Source: Oscillospiraceae bacterium (GTDB lineage Bacteria > Bacillota > Clostridia > Oscillospirales > Acutalibacteraceae). Taken from it: a DNA stretch of 64,000 nucleotides. Below the pieces are notes generated by a model. The model saw only the letters and a list, made by a program, of their open reading frames with translations. It was not told where the DNA came from and did not search any database. Position 1 is the stretch's first letter, and each line of letters starts with the position of its first letter. The stretch is from NCBI GenBank assembly GCA_910574935.1, contig CAJTCU010000007.1, forward strand, positions 1 to 64,000, read 5' to 3'. The position numbers and the translations under genes are program-made. Of this stretch, positions 24,951 to 35,096 are shown in pieces.

Positions 24951-25661
24951 ATGGCGTTGTTTGTCATTTCGGACCTGCATCTGTCATTAGGGGCAGACAA
25001 ACCAATGGATGTTTTTCCGGGTTGGCACGACTATGTGCACCGGCTGGAAGAAAATTGGCGGGAATTAGTATCCCCCCAGGATACAGTGGTAATTGCAGGA
25101 GATATTTCCTGGGCTATGAAGCTGGAGGACTGCGGGAAGGACTTCTCCTTTATTGAAGCGTTGCCGGGAAAAAAGCTGCTGCTAAAAGGCAACCACGACT
25201 ACTGGTGGTCTACCCGGAACAAAATTGATAATTATTTAGTGGCTAATGGATTTTCTTCCATGCATATTCTTCATAACTGCGCTTATCGTGTAGGGGACCG
25301 GGCAATATGCGGCACCAGAGGTTGGCTTTATAACTCTGAGACTGAAGAGGATCGGAAGATTGTTAACCGAGAGGCTGGCCGGCTTTTGGCCTCAATCTCA
25401 CAGGCTAAAGAGCTGGGGGGGCAATTAACGGCTTTTCTTCATTATCCACCGGTCTATGATGGGATGGAATGCCAGGAATTGTTGGCTATTTTGGTAAAGA
25501 ATCAGGTATCAGACTGTTATTTCGGGCATATTCATGGGCAGTACGCCGCACAGAAAGCATTGATTGGCAGCTATAAGGGAGTGAAAATGCATTTGATTTC
25601 TTGTGATTTCATCAAATTCCGCCCGGTGCTGGTTAATGGCGGGGTTCCGGGAATTTCCTAA
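24951..25661 (+). CDS. Calcineurin-like metallophosphoesterase
   Basis: A 236-residue protein with the five metal-binding blocks: FVISDLHLS, IAGDISWAMK, LLKGNHDYWW, FLHYPPVYDG and CYFGHIHGQY. The substrate is unknown; close relatives are annotated only as phosphoesterases. It has no signal peptide. The four-base gap from thrC suggests co-transcription. Confidence 0.9.
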   Translation: MALFVISDLHLSLGADKPMDVFPGWHDYVHRLEENWRELVSPQDTVVIAGDISWAMKLEDCGKDFSFIEALPGKKLLLKGNHDYWWSTRNKIDNYLVANGFSSMHILHNCAYRVGDRAICGTRGWLYNSETEEDRKIVNREAGRLLASISQAKELGGQLTAFLHYPPVYDGMECQELLAILVKNQVSDCYFGHIHGQYAAQKALIGSYKGVKMHLISCDFIKFRPVLVNGGVPGIS

Positions 25662-25785
25662 GATAATTTACGAAAAAGGTGTAGATTCTTAGAAAGTGTT
25701 GTGCTATAATAGGCTGGATAGTGGAAATCGCGGCATTATGCCGACGGGTGCGCATAAAAGTTTATTTTGAGAGGGAAAAAGAGAA

Positions 25786-27099
25786 ATGAATTTGAAATCA
25801 TCGAACAGTGTAGAAACAAACAAGTTTGAGCTAGAACTAGAAGTGACCCCTGAAGAATTTGAAAAGGCTATCAATGAGGTTTACAAGCGGGAAAGCAGAA
25901 GAATGAACGTTCCCGGCTTTCGTAAAGGGAAAGCTCCCCGGGCATTTATTGAGAAGTACTACGGCGGGGAAGTATTCTTCCAGGCTGCGGTGGACCATCT
26001 CTATAACCCCATGATGACTAATGCTATCGATATGTCCGGCTTAGATGTGGTGGGGGTCAATGATTTCCATGTTGAAGAGATCGGCAAGGAGAAGGGGATT
26101 TTGGCTAAGCTGACTGTCACAGTACAGCCAGAAGTAAAGATTGAGGGTTATAAAGGCATTGAGGTTACCAAGGAGCCAGTGGAACCCACCGAGGCGGAGA
26201 TTGATGCGGAGATTGACCGGGTACGTCAGCGCAATTCACGGGTCGTAACCGTAGAGGACCGTGCCGCCCAGGATGGGGACATTGTGGTGATTGATTTTGA
26301 TGGCTATACGGATGGCAAACAGTTTGATGGCGGCAAAGCCGAAAATTTCGATTTGACATTGGGATCCGGTCAGTTTATTCCTGGGTTTGAAGAGCAGGTG
26401 GTAGGCCACAATAGTGGGGAAGAATTTGACGTAAACGTAAAGTTCCCAGAGGACTATCACGCGGAGGAACTAAAGGGAAAGGATGCCACTTTCAAAATCA
26501 AGCTGCATGAGATCAAGCACAGAGAGTTGCCGGAAGTGGACGATGAGTTTGTGAAGGACGTTAGCGAGTTCGATACAGTGGAGGACTATCGAAAGGATCT
26601 GGCTAACAATGTGCGGACCCGTAAAGAGCGTGCCAACGAAATGAATATTGAGCAGCAGTTGGTAAAGGCCGTGATTGACAAGGTAGAGGCCGAAGTGCCC
26701 GACATGATGGTAGAGCGGGAGATTGACGAGATTATCAATTCTTTCGATATGCAGCTGCGGGACCAGGGCATGAATCTGGAAACTTATTTGAAGTACACCC
26801 AGGGCACGGTGGATAGTCTACGGGATCAGTATCGAGAGCGTGCCGGCCAGCAGGTGCGAGTACGGCTGGGCTTGGCAAAAATTGCCCAGTTGGAGGAGCT
26901 GCCTGTTACCGAGGAGGATACCGAGGCAGAATACCAGAAGTTGGCCGATGCCTATGGTATGGCTCTGGAGGCTGTAAAGAATGTGGTCCGCGCTAAGGAC
27001 ATCAATAAGGACATTGCAAACCAAAAGGCCATGGACTTCATAAAGGAAAACGCCGTCATTACTGAGAAACAGCCTGACGCGGAAGAGAACAAGGCCTAA
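25786..27099 (+). CDS. tig: Trigger factor
   Basis: A 437-residue ribosome-bound chaperone and prolyl isomerase. The N-terminal ribosome-binding signature is GFRKGKAPRAFIEKYYG (about residues 45-61). The FKBP-like domain follows (GDIVVIDFDGYTDGKQFDGG, GSGQFIPGFEEQVVGH), then the helical C-terminal chaperone arms. GAGAGGGA precedes ATG 25786, and a TATAAT at 25705-25710 likely serves the cluster. It heads the tig-clpP-clpX-lon-ysxC order known from Bacillus. Confidence 0.98.
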   Translation: MNLKSSNSVETNKFELELEVTPEEFEKAINEVYKRESRRMNVPGFRKGKAPRAFIEKYYGGEVFFQAAVDHLYNPMMTNAIDMSGLDVVGVNDFHVEEIGKEKGILAKLTVTVQPEVKIEGYKGIEVTKEPVEPTEAEIDAEIDRVRQRNSRVVTVEDRAAQDGDIVVIDFDGYTDGKQFDGGKAENFDLTLGSGQFIPGFEEQVVGHNSGEEFDVNVKFPEDYHAEELKGKDATFKIKLHEIKHRELPEVDDEFVKDVSEFDTVEDYRKDLANNVRTRKERANEMNIEQQLVKAVIDKVEAEVPDMMVEREIDEIINSFDMQLRDQGMNLETYLKYTQGTVDSLRDQYRERAGQQVRVRLGLAKIAQLEELPVTEEDTEAEYQKLADAYGMALEAVKNVVRAKDINKDIANQKAMDFIKENAVITEKQPDAEENKA

Positions 27100-27185
27100 G
27101 TACAGAAATATTTTTCCCACTTGGAATAAAATGATAGATTTGTTTTCATAATAACTTCGTCTTGCGAAAGGAGCAATTTACCAGA

Positions 27186-27767
27186 ATGAGTTTAGTGCCT
27201 TATGTTGTTGAACAGACCAATCGGGGTGAACGTTCCTATGATATTTTTTCCCGGTTGCTAAATGATCGGATTGTTATGTTGAACGAGGAAGTTAACAGTG
27301 CATCCGCAGGGGTGATCGTAGCCCAGCTGCTCTATCTGGAGGGACAGGATCCAGAAAAGGACATTGCTTTGTACATCAACAGCCCTGGGGGCGTTATTAC
27401 AGATGGTATGGCGATTTATGATACCATGCAGTACATCAAATGTGATGTGTCTACTATATGTATTGGTATGGCAGCTAGTATGGGGGCGTTTTTGCTGGCG
27501 GCCGGAGCTAAAGGCAAGCGTTTCGCTTTACCAAACAGTGAAATTATGATTCATCAGCCCAGCGGCGGCGCCCAGGGGCAGGCAACCGACATTAGTATTC
27601 ATGCCAATCATATTCTGCGTACCAAGAAAAAGTTAAATCAAATTTTGGCGGAACGTACCGGTCAGCCCTTAGAGGTAGTAGAACGGGACACAGAGCGCGA
27701 TAATTTTATGACCGCTCAGGAGGCCCTGGACTATGGCCTGATTGATAGAGTGATTGAGAAACGATAA
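27186..27767 (+). CDS. clpP: ATP-dependent Clp protease proteolytic subunit
   Basis: A 193-residue serine protease forming 14-mers with ClpX. Catalytic Ser is in GMAASMGAF, His in [10 protein letters not shown], Asp in [10 protein letters not shown]. Start: ATG 27186 ([10 protein letters not shown]) follows GAAAGGAG; an in-frame TTG at 27162 includes that site and is rejected. No CtsR operator is obvious upstream. Confidence 0.98.
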   Translation: MSLVPYVVEQTNRGERSYDIFSRLLNDRIVMLNEEVNSASAGVIVAQLLYLEGQDPEKDIALYINSPGGVITDGMAIYDTMQYIKCDVSTICIGMAASMGAFLLAAGAKGKRFALPNSEIMIHQPSGGAQGQATDISIHANHILRTKKKLNQILAERTGQPLEVVERDTERDNFMTAQEALDYGLIDRVIEKR

Positions 27768-27791
27768 GACAAACGGAAAGGAAGTGGACGG

Positions 27792-29096
27792 ATGGTTATG
27801 AATCATGACAATGACATCGCCTGTTCCTTCTGCGGCAAACCACAAATGATGGTCGGCAAACTGATTGCGGGGTCTGGGGCCTATATCTGCGACTCCTGCG
27901 TGCGGCTATGTATGTCCATTATCAATGATGAGGAGCGGCTAAAGCGTGGTAAAAGCAATGAGCAAGATAGCAGCATGCTTCTGCCTAAGCCTGTGGAGAT
28001 CAAACGGAAGCTGGACGAATATGTTGTGGGACAGGATAATGCAAAAATTGCTCTTTCTGTTGCCGTCTACAACCATTATAAGCGAATTTATTTTTCTGGC
28101 GATGGGGTAGAGCTTGCCAAAAGTAATGTGCTTTTGCTGGGACCCACTGGTGTGGGTAAAACCTATTTGGCACAAACTCTGGCAAAGCTGCTGGACGTTC
28201 CCTTTGCTATTGCAGATGCTACCACGCTGACCGAGGCCGGTTATGTGGGCGATGATGTGGAAAATATTCTGTTGCGGCTGATTCAGGCTGCGGACTATGA
28301 TATTTTCCGAGCAGAGCGGGGTATCATTTATATTGACGAGATCGATAAGATTTCAAGAAAGTCGGAGAACCAGTCCATTACCCGGGATGTAAGCGGCGAA
28401 GGGGTACAACAGGCTCTCTTGAAAATTCTGGAAGGGACCACAGCCAGTGTGCCGCCTAAGGGAGGCCGGAAGCATCCTCAGCAGGAAGCAATTAATATTG
28501 ACACCACAAATATCCTATTCATCTGTGGCGGTGCTTTTGACGGTCTAGAAAAAGAAGTGCAAAAGCGACTGGCCTCCAGTTCTTTGGGGTTTGGCGGCGA
28601 GGTGTATGGCAAAAAGGAACTGGACGAACGGGACTGGATGCATGAGGTGACCCCCCATGATCTTGTGAAATATGGACTAATTCCCGAGCTAGTAGGCCGT
28701 ATACCGGTTATTACCTCTTTAAACGCATTAGATGAAGAAGCTCTGGTGCGTATCTTAAAAGAACCCAAAAACTCTTTAATTAAGCAGTATCAAAAGCTCT
28801 TTGAACTGGATCGAGTTGATTTGGAATTTGCCAATGACGCCCTGGTTTCTGTGGCAAAAAAAGCCATTGAAATGAAAACCGGAGCACGAGGATTGCGTTC
28901 TATTTTGGAAGAGCTGCTGGTGCCCATTATGTATCGTGTACCCAGCGAGTACACGGTTGAAAAGGTTTTGGTGACAAAAGAAATGGTGGAATCCCGCCAG
29001 AGCCCTGAGGTTGTGTACAACAAAGATCGCAAGCCGATGAAAATTCGAATCACTGCACCTAAGCGCCGAGAGAACCGCGACTCATCGGCGTCCTAA
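27792..29096 (+). CDS. clpX: ATP-dependent Clp protease ATP-binding subunit ClpX
   Basis: A 434-residue AAA+ unfoldase for ClpP. The N-terminal zinc-binding domain shows CSFCGKP and CDSCVRLC (CxxC x19 CxxC). Walker A is [13 protein letters not shown], Walker [11 protein letters not shown], the pore loop GYVGDD and the ClpP-binding IGF-type loop lies in [16 protein letters not shown] precedes the ATG. Confidence 0.98.
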   Translation: MVMNHDNDIACSFCGKPQMMVGKLIAGSGAYICDSCVRLCMSIINDEERLKRGKSNEQDSSMLLPKPVEIKRKLDEYVVGQDNAKIALSVAVYNHYKRIYFSGDGVELAKSNVLLLGPTGVGKTYLAQTLAKLLDVPFAIADATTLTEAGYVGDDVENILLRLIQAADYDIFRAERGIIYIDEIDKISRKSENQSITRDVSGEGVQQALLKILEGTTASVPPKGGRKHPQQEAINIDTTNILFICGGAFDGLEKEVQKRLASSSLGFGGEVYGKKELDERDWMHEVTPHDLVKYGLIPELVGRIPVITSLNALDEEALVRILKEPKNSLIKQYQKLFELDRVDLEFANDALVSVAKKAIEMKTGARGLRSILEELLVPIMYRVPSEYTVEKVLVTKEMVESRQSPEVVYNKDRKPMKIRITAPKRRENRDSSAS

Positions 29097-29164
29097 CAAC
29101 CAAACAGACAGAAGGCTGCTGCCGGGACCCGGTTGCAGTCTTTCGCTGATTTTAGGAGAACATC

Positions 29165-31609
29165 ATGGAAATATTTACTGATGAAAATATGAAGAATGAT
29201 AATAATCTGGTTTTGCCCGTGCTGGCTGTACGCGGCCTGGTCTTTTTTCCTGGGATGATGCTTCAGTTCGACATCACACGGAAAAAGTCTGTGCTGGCAG
29301 CCTCGGAATCAATTGCACGAGACCGGTTAATCTTTTTGGTTTCCCAAGTTCATATGGAGGAAACTGAGCCAGTGGGCGAGGACCTGTATAAAGTGGGCGT
29401 AATTGCCCGTATTAAGCAGGTACTGCATCATTCGGAGGAAGGGGCCAAGCTTCACGTAGAAGGCCTATACCGAGGAGAAATTGTCTCTCTTGTACAAGAA
29501 GAGCCATTTTTGCTGGGGAATATTATAAGATGTCCATTACTGACATATAAAAAGTCTTATAAGTCAGAAGCGCTGGTCCGCATCATCCATGAAAAATTTG
29601 ATGAGTATCTCCGGCTGTTCCGTCATGTGCCGCCAGATGTGCTATTGGGTGTGTTACAGGAAAAGGATTGTGGTCGGCTGGCGGACTACATAGCATCTAA
29701 TATCTCTATAGACTTTGAGCGTAAGCAGTATATTCTGGATGAATTACGCCCCTTGAAGCGTATACAGCGCTTAATTGAAGTGTTAACTGAGGAGATTCAG
29801 ATTCTACAGGTAGAGAATGAGATTAATCAGAAAGCCCAGGCGCAGATTGATGAGAATCAGCGGGAATACTTCTTAAAAGAACAGTTGCGTGCCATTACCA
29901 GCGAGCTGGGAGAGGATGACAATCCACAGCAAGAGGCTGATGAGCTGAAGGAGAAAATTACCACGCTGCACCTTCCCAAAATTTGCCACGATAAGCTTCT
30001 GAAAGAATGCGATAAACTGTACCGCATGCCCTATGGCTCTCACGAAGCCAGCGTGATACGGCTTTATCTAGATATTTGTCTGGACCTACCTTGGAATAAG
30101 GTATCGAAAGAGAAGCTAGATTTGAAACGTGCTCAAAAGGTTTTAGACCGTGACCACTACGGTATGAAAAAGGTGAAAGAGCGTTTTATTGAAATATTGG
30201 CGGTTAAAAGCCTGGCAAAAGCAAACAGCGGACAGATCATCTGCCTGGTGGGGCCTCCTGGCGTAGGAAAAACGTCGATCGCTCGGTCCATTGCGCAGGC
30301 CACAGGGCGGAAATATGTGCGGGTTTCTTTGGGCGGAGTCAGCGATGAGGCGGAGATCATGGGCCACAGGAAAACCTATGTGGGCTCTATGCCTGGACGT
30401 ATTATCAATGCTGTAAAGCAGTCTGGGGTGAAAAATCCCCTATTGCTGTTGGATGAAATTGACAAACTTGGCACAAACTTCAAGGGGGACCCAGCCTCAG
30501 CCCTTTTAGAGGTGCTGGATCCAGAGCAGAATGCGGAGTTTACAGACCATTATATTGATCTGCCTTTTGATCTAAGCCAGGTATTGTTCATTACCACGGC
30601 CAATGATGCTTCCCGGATTCCCGGACCCTTATATGACCGTATGGACATCATTGAGCTAGGCAGCTATACCCTGGAAGAAAAAATGAATATCGCCACCAAA
30701 CATTTGGTAAAAAAGCAGTTAGAGAAGCATGGTATCAAAGCCTCACAGCTGAAATTTTCTAAGACGGCAATCCGCTTACTGATTGATGGGTACACTCGGG
30801 AGGCCGGTGTACGTACTTTAGAGCGAATTATTGCGTCAATTTGCCGTAAAGTGGCAAAAATGATTGTTTCAGATGAGGAGTTTACCAGCTATACCGTGAA
30901 ACCGGAAAAATTGGAAGAGCTGCTGGGGCCCAGAAAGTACACAAGGGATAATGCGTCCCAAGAAGATTCCATTGGTCTGGTGAACGGCTTGGCCTGGACC
31001 AGTGTGGGGGGAGAGCTTTTGCCTATTGAGGTTGCAGTCATGTCCGGCACAGGAAAGATTCAGCTTACGGGTTCTTTAGGCGATGTAATGAAAGAATCTG
31101 CCAATGCGGCAATCACATGCATCCGTACCCGCGCCAATGTACTGGGGATTTCCCCCAGATTTTACGAAAAATGTGATATTCACGTCCATGCTCCGGAAGG
31201 TGCCGTACCAAAAGATGGTCCTTCGGCAGGCATTGCGATGGCTACGGCTATCACCTCGGCCTTGTGTGGTATACCCGTACGCCATGATGTAGCCATGACA
31301 GGGGAAATCACTTTACAGGGACGTGTGCTGCCCATAGGCGGCTTAAAAGAAAAGTCTATGGCAGCGTATAAAAATGGAGTCAAAACTGTACTGATTCCGG
31401 CGGATAATGTTTCCGATCTTGCAGAAGTGGACCAGGTAGTAAAAGATCACGTAAGTTTTATACCGGTAAAACGAGTGGATATGGTTCTGGAGCATGCCTT
31501 GCAGTATATGCCAAAGCCGCTGCCACAGGAGGCTGCTCTTCTTCAGCCGGAAATCACGCCTCTGACTTACACCAGCGATAAACCGTCACAAAAAAGGAGT
31601 ATCCAGTGA
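29165..31609 (+). CDS. lon: ATP-dependent protease Lon
   Basis: An 814-residue AAA+ serine protease. LAN substrate domain residues 1-210 (LPVLAVRGLVFFPGM), Walker A GPPGVGKTSIARS near residue 360, Walker B LLLDEIDKLG, and the protease domain with the Ser in PKDGPSAGIAMATA and Lys in GGLKEKSMAAYK. Its stop overlaps the GTG of ysxC by four bases. Confidence 0.98.
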   Translation: MEIFTDENMKNDNNLVLPVLAVRGLVFFPGMMLQFDITRKKSVLAASESIARDRLIFLVSQVHMEETEPVGEDLYKVGVIARIKQVLHHSEEGAKLHVEGLYRGEIVSLVQEEPFLLGNIIRCPLLTYKKSYKSEALVRIIHEKFDEYLRLFRHVPPDVLLGVLQEKDCGRLADYIASNISIDFERKQYILDELRPLKRIQRLIEVLTEEIQILQVENEINQKAQAQIDENQREYFLKEQLRAITSELGEDDNPQQEADELKEKITTLHLPKICHDKLLKECDKLYRMPYGSHEASVIRLYLDICLDLPWNKVSKEKLDLKRAQKVLDRDHYGMKKVKERFIEILAVKSLAKANSGQIICLVGPPGVGKTSIARSIAQATGRKYVRVSLGGVSDEAEIMGHRKTYVGSMPGRIINAVKQSGVKNPLLLLDEIDKLGTNFKGDPASALLEVLDPEQNAEFTDHYIDLPFDLSQVLFITTANDASRIPGPLYDRMDIIELGSYTLEEKMNIATKHLVKKQLEKHGIKASQLKFSKTAIRLLIDGYTREAGVRTLERIIASICRKVAKMIVSDEEFTSYTVKPEKLEELLGPRKYTRDNASQEDSIGLVNGLAWTSVGGELLPIEVAVMSGTGKIQLTGSLGDVMKESANAAITCIRTRANVLGISPRFYEKCDIHVHAPEGAVPKDGPSAGIAMATAITSALCGIPVRHDVAMTGEITLQGRVLPIGGLKEKSMAAYKNGVKTVLIPADNVSDLAEVDQVVKDHVSFIPVKRVDMVLEHALQYMPKPLPQEAALLQPEITPLTYTSDKPSQKRSIQ

Positions 31610-32226
31610 ATTACTTAAAAGCAGAGTTTGAGTTGGCGGCAGGGACCGCTAGCCAGTTGCCGGAACCTCAGTTGCCAGAGATCGTTTTTTCCGGCCGGTC
31701 TAATGTAGGGAAGTCCTCTTTGTTGAATAAGCTGGTAAATCGTAAGGCGTTGGCTCGTACTAGCGCTACCCCGGGTAAAACGGCTACCATAAATTTTTAT
31801 CGATTGGATAAATGTAGGTTCGTAGATTTACCCGGTTATGGTTATGCGAGAGTGGCAAAAAGTGAAAAAGACCGTTGGGCTAGTTTAGTCAACGGATATT
31901 TTGCGCAAGAACGGCCTGTTGCCTTGGTTCTTCAGCTGGTGGACATGCGGCACCAACCCACGGCGGATGATATGCAAATGATTGACTTTTTGTCCTCATC
32001 GGGCTATCGTTTTGCCATTGTTTGCACAAAGATGGATAAGTTGAACCAAGGACAAGCTAAAGGACAAATGCAGTTGTTTACCGATATTTTTGGCAGCCGC
32101 AGCATTACCTTTTATCCTTTTTCCGCTACAAAGGGAACGGGGGTAAGTGAAGTAAGACTTTCAATTGCAAAGTCCATTGCTCCAAAGGAGCTTGAGAATA
32201 ATTCCATTCGAGGTTTGAGAATATGA
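31606..32226 (+). CDS. ysxC: Ribosome biogenesis GTP-binding protein YsxC/EngB
   Basis: A 206-residue small GTPase required for 50S subunit assembly. Motifs: GRSNVGKSSLLNKL (G1), TPGKTATIN (G2), FVDLPGYGYARV (G3), CTKMDKLN (G4), FSATKGTG (G5). GTG 31606 lies in the lon stop region, preceded by AAAAGGAG. lon-ysxC is the usual Firmicutes order. Confidence 0.97.
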   Translation: MNYLKAEFELAAGTASQLPEPQLPEIVFSGRSNVGKSSLLNKLVNRKALARTSATPGKTATINFYRLDKCRFVDLPGYGYARVAKSEKDRWASLVNGYFAQERPVALVLQLVDMRHQPTADDMQMIDFLSSSGYRFAIVCTKMDKLNQGQAKGQMQLFTDIFGSRSITFYPFSATKGTGVSEVRLSIAKSIAPKELENNSIRGLRI

Positions 32227-32579
32227 AAGAGATTTTTCGATACGATGTGAACGAGGAGTGGGCCCATTCGGGAATCATTCAGGCAGGAGACTTCTGTTTT
32301 CTCAACTATTGTGCCCGTAATGTGAAGGGCACGGTAGAAGAGCAAATTAATGCTGCCTTTGATGAGATGAGGGAGAGGCTAGCGCTAGTTGGCTTGGGCT
32401 ATGAAAATGTGGTACAGATGACTTGTCTCTTTAAAAATATTCGAGATATTCCAGTGATGGAAAAGGTCATTCAGGAACGTTTTCATGAAAAGTATCCTGT
32501 GCGAAAGTCCATTCAAACCGTGTTTGTGGATGTAAACCAACAATTTCAAGTGGATGCTATCGCATATTCCGCTAAGTAA
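32223..32579 (+). CDS. RidA/YjgF-family protein
   Basis: A 118-residue trimer-forming family whose typical members hydrolyse reactive enamine/imine intermediates. It shows the general layout (AGDFCFLNYCARN, VEEQINAAFDEMRERLALVGL, VVQMTCLFKNI, PVRKSIQTVFV) but the C-terminal Arg-containing motif is changed: RidA normally has R in a PAR segment, here PVR. It may belong to a non-archetypal subgroup. It overlaps ysxC by four bases. Confidence 0.8.
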   Translation: MKEIFRYDVNEEWAHSGIIQAGDFCFLNYCARNVKGTVEEQINAAFDEMRERLALVGLGYENVVQMTCLFKNIRDIPVMEKVIQERFHEKYPVRKSIQTVFVDVNQQFQVDAIAYSAK

Positions 32580-32647
32580 AGACAAGTCATAAATAACTAA
32601 TCGGGAATTAAAGCGAAAAGGAATCAAAATAATACATTTATTAGGGG

Positions 32648-33949
32648 ATGGTTCTTATTTTTGTACCAGGTCTATCAATTAACAAGGAGGGTCATCTGTC
32701 CATCAGCGGCTGTGATACGGTGGATCTGGCCCAACAGTATGGAACGCCTTTGTATGTTGTAAGCGAAGATGAGATTCGGCGGGTATGTAAAAGCTATGTG
32801 GCCTCTTTTCAGGAGTTCTATGGAAATAACGGAAAGCCGATTTACGCCAGCAAAGCCTTTTGCTGTAAGGAGATGTGCCGTATTGTTACCAGTGAGGGCC
32901 TAGATGTGGAAGTGGTGTCAGGCGGAGAGCTTTACACTGCTTTAGAAGCTGGAGTTCCTGCGGAACACATCCATTTCCAAGGAAATAATAAGTCTTATGC
33001 CGAGTTAGAGTTTGCCGTCAGCCAGGGTGTGGGCGATATTGTAGTGGACAGCTTTTCTGAACTAGCAAAATTGGAAAAGATTGCGGAGACCCAGGGAAAG
33101 GTTGCACGAGTTTCGCTACGCATTAAGCCGGGGATTGATGCCCATACCCATGAGTTTATTCGTACTGGACAGATTGACTCAAAATTTGGTATTGATTTAG
33201 CCAGCGGAGAGGCAATAACTGTAGCCAAAAAGGCATTGGAATTTGGTAGTGTAAAGTTGATAGGTTTGCACTGCCATATTGGTTCACAAATTATGGAGAC
33301 AGCCCCCTTTGTCCATGCGGCTGAGATCATGCTGGAGCTATTTTGGCAGGTTGAGCAATTGGGTTATAAGCTGGAGCATCTAAACTTAGGAGGTGGCTTT
33401 GGCATCCATTACACGGAAAATGATGGGTTTATTCCGTACCATGAGTATATGCGAGCTGTTTCTGCAAAAATTCATGAAAAGTGCCGGGAGTTGGGAATTC
33501 ATTCGCCCCAAATTTATATTGAGCCAGGACGTTCTGTGGTTGGTGAAGCAGGTATTACGCTATATACTGTGGGGACCATTAAAGAAATCCCCAATGTTCG
33601 GAATTATGTGGCGATAGACGGCGGTATGTTTGAAAATCCCCGTTATGCTTTATATCAGTCAGACTATACCTGTATTCTAGCAAATAAGGCTGCCCAGCCG
33701 GCTAATTATATTGCGACTATCGCGGGGAAATGCTGCGAAAGTGGTGATTTGATTCAGGAACATACAGCTATTCAGCTGCCGGAAGAAGGAGATATTTTGG
33801 CGGTACTCTCTACAGGGGCCTATAATTATTCCATGGCGTCTAATTATAACCGGAATCTGAAGCCGGCCTGTGTCATGGTGCGTAATGGAGAAAGCCGGGT
33901 GGTGATTCAGGCAGAAACCTATGCGGACCTTGTTCGAAACGACTTATAA
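32648..33949 (+). CDS. lysA: Diaminopimelate decarboxylase
   Basis: A 433-residue PLP enzyme making lysine from meso-diaminopimelate. PLP Lys is in IYASKAFCCKEM, the phosphate-binding region in NLGGGFGIHY, substrate residues in IEPGRSVVGEAG, and the other active-site Cys in KCCESGD. Start ATG 32648 has a weak AGGGG site; the N-terminus is ordinary for the family from residue 10 on. Confidence 0.96.
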   Translation: MVLIFVPGLSINKEGHLSISGCDTVDLAQQYGTPLYVVSEDEIRRVCKSYVASFQEFYGNNGKPIYASKAFCCKEMCRIVTSEGLDVEVVSGGELYTALEAGVPAEHIHFQGNNKSYAELEFAVSQGVGDIVVDSFSELAKLEKIAETQGKVARVSLRIKPGIDAHTHEFIRTGQIDSKFGIDLASGEAITVAKKALEFGSVKLIGLHCHIGSQIMETAPFVHAAEIMLELFWQVEQLGYKLEHLNLGGGFGIHYTENDGFIPYHEYMRAVSAKIHEKCRELGIHSPQIYIEPGRSVVGEAGITLYTVGTIKEIPNVRNYVAIDGGMFENPRYALYQSDYTCILANKAAQPANYIATIAGKCCESGDLIQEHTAIQLPEEGDILAVLSTGAYNYSMASNYNRNLKPACVMVRNGESRVVIQAETYADLVRNDL

Positions 33950-34035
33950 TTGGGTCGCAAAGGGTTCTCAATGGTGCAGAAGTATGTGAAACAGGCTGAT
34001 TTGGGTGTTTGTACGGAAAGGAAGTGGTTAGCTCA

Positions 34036-34338
34036 ATGAACGAAAAGCTGCAAGACGAAAATATGGACTCACTTTTTCGAGCCATTTTATCTCTTGAAAG
34101 CGTTGAAGAATGTTATCGCTTTTTTGAGGATTTATGTACTGTGCCAGAGCTGAAAGCAATGTCGCAGCGGTTAGCAGTAGCTCAAATGTTGACAGAACGG
34201 CACGTTTACATGGATATCGTTGGAAAAACCGGCGCCTCTACTGCCACGATTAGCCGAGTAGCTAGGGCTTTGAATTATGGCAGCGATGGATATAGCATGG
34301 TTTTTGAGCGCCTAGGCAAGCAAAAAGAGAAGGATTGA
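34036..34338 (+). CDS. YerC/YecD family TrpR-like regulator
   Basis: A 100-residue helical DNA-binding protein: YRFFEDLCTVPELKAMSQRL, AVAQMLTERHVYMDIVGKTG, STATISRVARALNYG. The fold is that of the Trp repressor, and family members are found across Firmicutes as putative regulators. ATG 34036 follows AAAGGAAG. It overlaps the next frame, so it is probably co-transcribed with the methyltransferase and hslO. Confidence 0.9.
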   Translation: MNEKLQDENMDSLFRAILSLESVEECYRFFEDLCTVPELKAMSQRLAVAQMLTERHVYMDIVGKTGASTATISRVARALNYGSDGYSMVFERLGKQKEKD

Positions 34339-34340
34339 TT

Positions 34341-35087
34341 ATGGCTGGTTACTCTGTATTTTCCCAATTTTATGATGAATTAACCGCTAATGCCGAGTAT
34401 CCTCGTCGGGCAGCATACTTTAGGCAATTATTACAGAAGTTCGGCCATCCTTTTGGACTGACTCTGGATCTAGCCTGTGGGACCGGCTCGTTAACCTTAG
34501 AGTTGCACCGCCTAGGTGTAGATGTATATGGCGTAGATGCTTCTGTAGAGATGCTGTCCATTGCCCGGGAAAAGTGCCTGGAGGCTGGCGCAGATATTTT
34601 ATTTCTCCGGCAGAGGATGCAGGACCTGGATCTCTTTGGGACTGTAAATACGATTGTATGTTCCCTGGACAGTATCAACCATTTACAGGGCAAAAGAGAG
34701 GTCCAGAGGGCGTTTGAACGAGCTGCCCTTTTTTTAGAACCCGGGGGATATTTTGTCTTTGACCTGAATACACTGTATAAGCATGAAAAGATATTGGGGA
34801 ATAACACTTTTATCTATGATATGGAACGGGTTTTTTGCGCTTGGCAGAATCATTTTGTTTCTAGCACTGGAAAAGTCGACATTCATTTGGATTTTTTTCA
34901 GCGGGACAAAAATTTCTACCGGCGTAGCTCGGAACACTTTTCAGAATATGCTTACCCCGTGGAGCAGGTGGTCCAATGGCTTCATACTGTTGGATTCGGC
35001 GATGTGCAAATATATGACGAGTTAAGCTTTGACCCGCCAAAGCCTCAGAGCCAACGGCTGGTCTTTGCAGCGAAAAAGCAGGAATGA
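34341..35087 (+). CDS. Class I SAM-dependent methyltransferase
   Basis: About 248 residues. LTLDLACGTGSLTLELHRLG is motif I, VYGVDASVEMLSIARE motif II, TIVCSLDSINHL the post-II acidic region and GGYFVFDLNT the later strand. The substrate is unknown. ATG 34341 (MAGYSVFSQFYDEL) is preferred over the TTG at 34335, which overlaps the previous stop. Confidence 0.88.
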   Translation: MAGYSVFSQFYDELTANAEYPRRAAYFRQLLQKFGHPFGLTLDLACGTGSLTLELHRLGVDVYGVDASVEMLSIAREKCLEAGADILFLRQRMQDLDLFGTVNTIVCSLDSINHLQGKREVQRAFERAALFLEPGGYFVFDLNTLYKHEKILGNNTFIYDMERVFCAWQNHFVSSTGKVDIHLDFFQRDKNFYRRSSEHFSEYAYPVEQVVQWLHTVGFGDVQIYDELSFDPPKPQSQRLVFAAKKQE

Positions 35088-35096
35088 GGAGCGTTT